Of a DNA stretch of 50,343 nucleotides, positions 46,364 to 50,343 are shown piece after piece (the first letter of the stretch is position 1; each line of letters starts with the position of its first letter). This DNA comes from Micromonospora sp. MW-13 (GTDB taxonomy: Bacteria > Actinomycetota > Actinomycetes > Mycobacteriales > Micromonosporaceae), in assembly GCF_003434305.1 (NCBI RefSeq), contig NZ_QKKX01000029.1, positions 1 to 50,343 of the forward strand, read 5' to 3'. Under the pieces are notes generated by a model. That model did no database searches and was not told the DNA's origin. It worked only from the letters and a program-made list of their open reading frames with translations. The position numbers and the translations under genes are program-made.

Positions 46364-47928
46364 GCGGCGGCCCCGGTCAGCCAGGCTTCGTGGGCGAGTT
46401 CTTCTCGGCCGATGCGTTGGCGTTCCCGGTGTTGGGCGGCGGCGGTGTTGGCGAGCAGGGCGTCTCCGTCGGTGAGCCAGCCGGAGCCGGTGAAGGCCAG
46501 GGTGCCGACGGTGATCGTGTCGGCGTTGGTGTCGTGCTCGGTGTGGCGGTAGGTGGCGCGGGTGTCGCGGAGCAGGCCGAAGGTGACCGAGTAGCGGCGG
46601 GCCTTGGTGAGGAAGTGGCCGCCGAAGCCGAGCATGTGCGCCCAGCGGCGCAGCCCGGCGTAGACGTTGGGTTTGGTGTCAAGGTCGCCTTGACGCTCGC
46701 CGGCCGGGGCGGCGGTGCGGCTGGTCTGGTGGTGGGTGGGGCGGCCGAGTCGCCAGCAGGCGTCGATGAGCCGGGCGAGGTGGTCGCCTTCCGGGTCGGC
46801 GTAGGAGTCAATCGTGTCGGGGGTGAGTCGGGTGGAGCAGTGGCCGGTGACCTCGGTGGCCTTGGTGGCGTACTTGGCCAGGTAGGCGGCCACCTTCCCG
46901 TCGGTCATGTCGCCGTCGCTGGTGCCGATGCGGCGGACGTCGATCTGTTCACCCCAGGCGATCGGCCAGCCCTGCGGCCGGTCGGAATGCGGCGGTGTGG
47001 TGACGGTGATCTGCCGGGCGGCGGCGAGAACGGCGGCGTCCAGGTCGTCGACGGTGATCCCGGCCGGCGGCGGCACCAGGGCGTTCCGGTCGCCGGGGTT
47101 GACGCCGTCGAGGCGCAGCAGCACGTGGAAATGCACCGCTCCCCGGCGCTGCATCTCGGCAACCTTCCCGTGTGACACCCGCACCGACGGCACCCGCCGC
47201 ACCCGGCCAGAGTCGGTGACCACCTGGACGTGGCCGATGCCGCGTCGACGGCACAGGGCGGTGAGATGGCGTTCGATGGCCTGCTTGGTGCGTCGCCACA
47301 ACTCGCCGGAGAAGGCGTTCCAGACGACCTGGTGATCGTGGTCGTAACAGTCCAGGCACAGCGGCCGACCGAGCTGCGGATCATCGTTGTCGTGGCGGGT
47401 GAAGCACGCCGCGGGCCGCCCGTGCTGACAGGTGCCGGCGGTGCTCCGGGCTCGGCAGGGGGCCGGGCGGCAGTCGCAGCGCCGCCGGTCGGCGCAGGTG
47501 TGCCGGGGAATATGCCGGTGGTGAACCGGGCCGAACGACGGGGCGGTGAAGGTGGCGAACACGACCGGATGCGCGGCCACCGTGGCGGGGACGCTCTTGC
47601 CGCCGGTCAGACCGCACCGGACGACCTGGAAGGCGTCACCGGCGTAGACCCAGGAGCAGTCGCGGCACTGCGCGGCACGCCGGTTGCCGCACGCCTTGTA
47701 GAGCACCCGATCGGGCAGTTCGTCGGTGTGCCGCTGCTCCAGGACGCGGCCGGTGTCGGTCTCGACGGCGGTGAAGGTGCCGGTCAGGCGGATCGGGCGG
47801 GTACAGCCTCCGGCGGCGCGGGTGTGCTCCAGCCAGCCGAAGAAGTCCGGCGTGGTGGCCCGGTGCAGGGCTTGGGCGTCACGGCCTGCGGCGACGCCGG
47901 GGCGGTTCAGGGTGAGCAGGGTGGACAC
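46360..47928 (-). CDS. repSA: RepSA-type rolling-circle replication initiator
   Basis: A 522-residue replication protein of the pSAM2 RepSA type. The HUH motif is in the segment AVHFHVLLRLDG (about residues 263-274), and the nicking-Tyr motif is in YLAKYATKATE (about 347-357). An N-terminal Cys-rich region with CGNRRAAQCRDCSWVYAGD and a further set of Cys and His residues around CADRRRCDCRP look like zinc knuckles. The GTG start has GGAGAG upstream. Together with int and xis it lets the excised circle replicate. The origin should lie near it. Confidence 0.88.
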   Translation of the reverse strand: MSTLLTLNRPGVAAGRDAQALHRATTPDFFGWLEHTRAAGGCTRPIRLTGTFTAVETDTGRVLEQRHTDELPDRVLYKACGNRRAAQCRDCSWVYAGDAFQVVRCGLTGGKSVPATVAAHPVVFATFTAPSFGPVHHRHIPRHTCADRRRCDCRPAPCRARSTAGTCQHGRPAACFTRHDNDDPQLGRPLCLDCYDHDHQVVWNAFSGELWRRTKQAIERHLTALCRRRGIGHVQVVTDSGRVRRVPSVRVSHGKVAEMQRRGAVHFHVLLRLDGVNPGDRNALVPPPAGITVDDLDAAVLAAARQITVTTPPHSDRPQGWPIAWGEQIDVRRIGTSDGDMTDGKVAAYLAKYATKATEVTGHCSTRLTPDTIDSYADPEGDHLARLIDACWRLGRPTHHQTSRTAAPAGERQGDLDTKPNVYAGLRRWAHMLGFGGHFLTKARRYSVTFGLLRDTRATYRHTEHDTNADTITVGTLAFTGSGWLTDGDALLANTAAAQHRERQRIGREELAHEAWLTGAAA

Positions 47929-49079
47929 GGGTCTCTCCTCAAGGGGTGGCAGGGACGGGGACGAACTGCCACCGGTCGCGGAGCTGCGTCCGTCGGTGGT
48001 GTTCGTGGTGTCTCCTGGCACCGCCGAGAGGGCGGCTGACGCCGGAGGGCGGAAGCGTGGCCATTGCCACTGACCGCCGCTTAGATACGTCCGTCCGGTT
48101 GCTGGACCTTGTGATGCCGGTACGGGTGGGATGCCTGGTCGTCGGCTCCGGCGAGTTGCCGCAGGCAATCCCCACCCGTCGAGGCACGCGAATCCGGGCC
48201 ATCGTGGACGGCGCCAAAGGCCGTGCTGGGCCGCTCAGCGGATTCCGGGGGAACCGGCACGGCGGCCGGTGCGATCGAGAGCCGGCGGGACATGGCCCGC
48301 ATCAGCGGCAGGAAGGCCGCTCAACATCTCAGTGGTCGAGTCCACCGATCCGGCAGGAAGACCGCGCTGGCGTGCTCGACGAGCGCCAGAGTAGCACCGG
48401 GTACCGACACGTCAACCCGCCGTAATCCGGGTGCCGAACCGATCCGGCCGGCTGCCGTCCAGCGTGGGAGGACTTTCTGTACGTCTATCAAGGCGGCCCT
48501 GAACGGGCCGCACGCGCCGCCGCCTAGGCGCGCGTCCGTCGCTTCGCTGGCGCTTCGACTCCGGCCACGCAACACGCCCGGCGGCTGGCGCGGAGAGCGG
48601 GAAGCCCGGAGGGGCCGCCGCAGACGGGATGGCGGAGAGAGTGGTGGAGTCGTCGCCGGCAGCCGGCCGCGCCCGAGCAGCGCGGCGCAGGGAGGGGTGC
48701 GTGCCGGGTCCGCGCGGCAAGCCCTAAGCATGGGGGCGTTGTCCGCGCGGCGGCATGCCGGTGGTCCAGGAGCCGGCTCGCAGCCGGCCGGGGTCAGATC
48801 AACAGCTCGCCTGGGAGGGGGAGGGGTGGCCGCCGGTGGCCAGCTCCGACCCCGGGAGCCGGTTCCGTGGCCGGCGAGGTTAGGTCAAATGCGCCACTGT
48901 GGCGGTGTCCGTCGGGGGCGCGGCCCGTGACACGAGAGCCGACACCGACTCAGGCTGTTCCGGCAGCGTCCGTACGTGCGTCAAGGCCGTCTTGACGTGG
49001 CGGGCCGGGCGGCGGCCCGCTTCCCGGAGGGCGGGTCGACGGCATCGGGATGGTGAGCAGGCGCAGGTGGGAGGCGCGT
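47929..49079. other. Gene-poor region of the integrative element
   Basis: No open frame here is convincing. Several are long only because the region is GC-rich, and they have no start signals and poor codon bias. The sequence likely carries the repSA promoter and the double-strand origin that RepSA nicks. Repetitive bits such as the stretch around 48520-48560 (CGCTTCGCTGGCGCTTCGA) look like intergenic DNA of plasmids. I did not identify the origin. Confidence 0.45.
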
Positions 49080-49334
49080 TCAGGCCAGATCCTCGGGCTT
49101 CACCCTGCCCTTTCCGAGAAGATTTCCAGCGAGGAGCAGGCGGCCGAGGGCGATCGCGTAGACGTTGCCGATCAACACCATGATTGCTGCGCCGAACTCG
49201 CGTTGACCGGCCAACATCAGGGCAGGAAGACCGGCGAACAGCAGCACGGGCAACATGTAGACCCACAGAGGGAACCTCAGGTAGTAGAGAAGCGAGGGGA
49301 TAGGGGGCTTCGGCACGAGGCCATTAGAACCCAT
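49080..49334 (-). CDS. Small two-helix membrane protein
   Basis: An 84-residue protein of unknown function. Residues 17-40 (YLRFPLWVYMLPVLLFAGLPALML) and 46-72 (EFGAAIMVLIGNVYAIALGRLLLAGNLL) are hydrophobic; the C terminus ends GKGRVKPEDLA. The hydrophobic pattern is too regular for a chance frame, but there is no clear ribosome site before the ATG. It lies inside the integrative element. Its role could be in transfer or surface exclusion; that is only a guess. Confidence 0.5.
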   Translation of the reverse strand: MGSNGLVPKPPIPSLLYYLRFPLWVYMLPVLLFAGLPALMLAGQREFGAAIMVLIGNVYAIALGRLLLAGNLLGKGRVKPEDLA

Positions 49335-49591
49335 ACAGACAAGGACGCCGGAAGCACGCCCGTGGACTTGAGTGACTAGCTGGGGACGACCGGGTCGGCC
49401 GACGCCGGACGTCCACGGACGATGACGGACTGTCTCAGCAGCTTAGCCAAGACACTCGCCCAGCCCATCGACGCCTGATCATTCCTTCACACCGAAAGAG
49501 TCCGCGCCGGCCGGTCGGTGGGTTCACTTCGCCGGGCGGAACGGGCAAGATCAGCCGTCGGGCCGAATCGTCGAGACGCGGAGGCATCACT

Positions 49592-49732
49592 ATGACCCCA
49601 GACGAGGCTGAGCAGCAGGCGAGGATCAGGTTCCTTCACGCCGGGACGGGATTCTTCCGCGCTGGGCAAGTGGCCGCCTGGGCGGGGGTGGTCTACGCCC
49701 TCGTAGCGGTGATGCAGCGAGTCAGCGGCTAA
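49592..49732 (+). CDS. Very small putative membrane protein (46 residues)
   Basis: A 46-residue ORF with a good ribosome site (GGAGG, 7 nt before the ATG). It has a hydrophilic start, MTPDEAEQQARIRFLHAG, and a hydrophobic helix (VAAWAGVVYALVAVM) near the C terminus. It sits in the gene-poor part of the element. No family is recognised. Confidence 0.5.
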   Translation: MTPDEAEQQARIRFLHAGTGFFRAGQVAAWAGVVYALVAVMQRVSG

Positions 49733-49756
49733 CGGTCCGGGGCCGCCGACAGGTGC

Positions 49757-49792
49757 TACAGCACTCGTGTCGTGCCCGCAACGTGCCCGCAA
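49757..49792. repeat. Tandem 11-bp repeat with nearby TACAGCA
   Basis: CGTGCCCGCAA is repeated twice (49771-49781 and 49782-49792), preceded by TACAGCA at 49757-49763. TACAGCAG is the repeat next to the integrase gene. I recall similar GTGCCCGCAA pairs at integrase att regions of actinomycetes. Confidence 0.55.
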
Positions 49793-49948
49793 CGGGGGTC
49801 AACAAAGGGGAGCAAGGGGCTTCACCAGGGGCTAGTCAGCCGGCGGAAGCCAAGAGTCGTGCTGCTAACCAGGCGGCCCGGGGCGGATGCTCGGCTGATC
49901 AATGCACCTTCCCAAGCTGACAGTGCGGCGAGATCTCACGACGCGGGT

Positions 49949-49990
49949 GGCCCTGTTGCTGTCGACAGCAACGGTGACAGCAACAGGGCC
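49949..49990. repeat. Compound inverted and direct repeat
   Basis: GGCCCTGTTGCTGTC and its exact complement (15-bp arms) are separated by 12 nt. The loop is itself the complement GACAGCAAC, so three 9-nt units (one inverted, two direct) lie in a row and two alternative hairpins are possible. It is 242 nt upstream of the XRE gene. Confidence 0.75.
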
Positions 49991-50232
49991 GGACGCGGAG
50001 GGCCAGGCAGGGAGGGCTGCGGATCAGCGCCCGACGTCAGAGACATGCGCGGACGCGCCCGGACGACGCGCCCAGAACTTACAAGCGAGAGGTCGGCGCA
50101 CCGGAGGGCTGGCGGTTGGTGGTGACCTGGCAGCGCGCGTGCGGTGTTGGGCTGGCCGCGAAGCGTGACCCCACGTACCGTCCGTTGTGCAGGTTCTACG
50201 CCGGAAGTCGTCGACCTCGTGCAGGAGGAGTC

Positions 50233-50343
50233 ATGGCTGACTACATTGGGCTGCGCGTCGCCAGTTGGCGGGACACCGCCGGGATGACGCAACAGCAACT
50301 GGCCGACCGGGTAGGTGTGACCGCCTCTTACATTTCGATGATT
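50233..50343 (+). CDS. XRE-family helix-turn-helix regulator (5' part)
   Basis: Cut off by the right edge after 37 codons. Residues MADYIGLRVASWRDTAGMTQQQLADRVGVTASYISMI form the start of an XRE/Cro-CI helix-turn-helix, with the TQQQLADRVGVTASYIS recognition segment. The ATG has AGGAGG 4-9 nt upstream. In actinomycete plasmids and AICEs such proteins control transfer or replication genes. The rest is unknown. Confidence 0.85.
   Translation, partial: MADYIGLRVASWRDTAGMTQQQLADRVGVTASYISMI

Larger units (their letters stand above)
49733..50232. other. Gene-free stretch before the XRE regulator
   Basis: No coding sequence is supported here. The stretch holds the two repeat structures listed separately and, near 50180-50215, an ordinary-looking leader of the XRE gene. 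It may hold an operator, a transfer or replication site, or an attachment remnant. Confidence 0.5.
44796..50343. mobile_element. Integrative element (AICE-like) at tRNA-Ala, partial
   Basis: The int-xis-repSA order reading toward a tRNA 3' end is the module of actinomycete integrative and conjugative elements such as pSAM2. The left attachment site must overlap the tRNA 3' part. No traB/FtsK, no spd genes and no copy of the tRNA 3' end were found before the edge, so the right end is outside the window or the element is decayed. The interior right of 47.9 kb is gene-poor and less GC-rich than the core, consistent with acquired DNA. Confidence 0.8.

Noticed and set aside
48223..48930. A 235-residue open frame in the integrative element
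   Set aside because: Arg/Gly/Ser-rich with no fold-like pattern and no ribosome site; the region seems non-coding.
49801..50232. A second copy of the tRNA-Ala 3' end (attR)
   Set aside because: I looked for GGTTCAAATCC and CAGCTCC-like strings and found none; GGGGTCAAC at about 49795 is too short to count.

Overview
The window looks like chromosome from a high-GC actinobacterium, most probably Micromonosporaceae (Micromonospora or a close relative). Codon third positions are almost all G or C, GTG starts are frequent, several genes have no leader, and many proteins are actinobacterial types (DUF3117, PaaX, TatB, SigE-family sigma factor, Glp/GlpR, Ruc-like FmdB). No organism name can be proved from the sequence alone.

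Layout. 1-2.4 kb: a gene-free left edge, a PaaX-type regulator with an enoyl-CoA hydratase, and a DUF3117 protein. 2.4-10.1 kb: leucyl aminopeptidase, an O-methyltransferase, an HtrA protease, TatB, Mrp, a DUF1003 protein and a PRC/MgtE_N/CBS protein. This follows the mycobacterial Rv1220c-sigE-rseA-htrA-tatB-mrp neighbourhood, but sigE and rseA are missing. 10.1-15.8 kb: PhzF, HAD hydrolase and two transporters. 15.8-25.3 kb: acyl-CoA and redox metabolism: two SDRs, a CitE-type lyase, an acyl-CoA dehydrogenase, a MaoC hydratase, a CoA-binding protein, thioredoxin and a DCC/HTTM pair. 25.4-36.8 kb: a SpoU methyltransferase, small membrane proteins, an ECF sigma factor with a coupled membrane partner, PHP and MarC proteins, a RecB-like nuclease, MpaB, Fur and DUF2231. 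37.0-44.5 kb: a conserved block of Ruc-like zinc-ribbon chaperone under a CIRCE operator, 5-formyltetrahydrofolate cyclo-ligase, a diguanylate cyclase, galU, moeA/glp, rimJ and a glpR/sepX-like divisome gene.

44.8 kb to the right edge: a tRNA-Ala(CGC) gene is followed directly by int-xis-repSA on the minus strand, the replication and integration module of an actinomycete integrative element (AICE). No transfer genes or second attachment site are visible, so the element probably runs past the edge or is decayed. Its gene-poor 2.3 kb holds small ORFs, tandem repeats, a compound inverted/direct repeat and the start of an XRE regulator.

The best leads for new biology are: the CIRCE-Ruc unit with a nearby pair of perfect DnaA boxes; the Glp/GlpR division module with a diguanylate cyclase inserted beside it; an O-methyltransferase whose only well-placed start codon is AUC; LexA-like and CebR-like operators beside unexpected genes; and the repeat-rich side of the integrative element.
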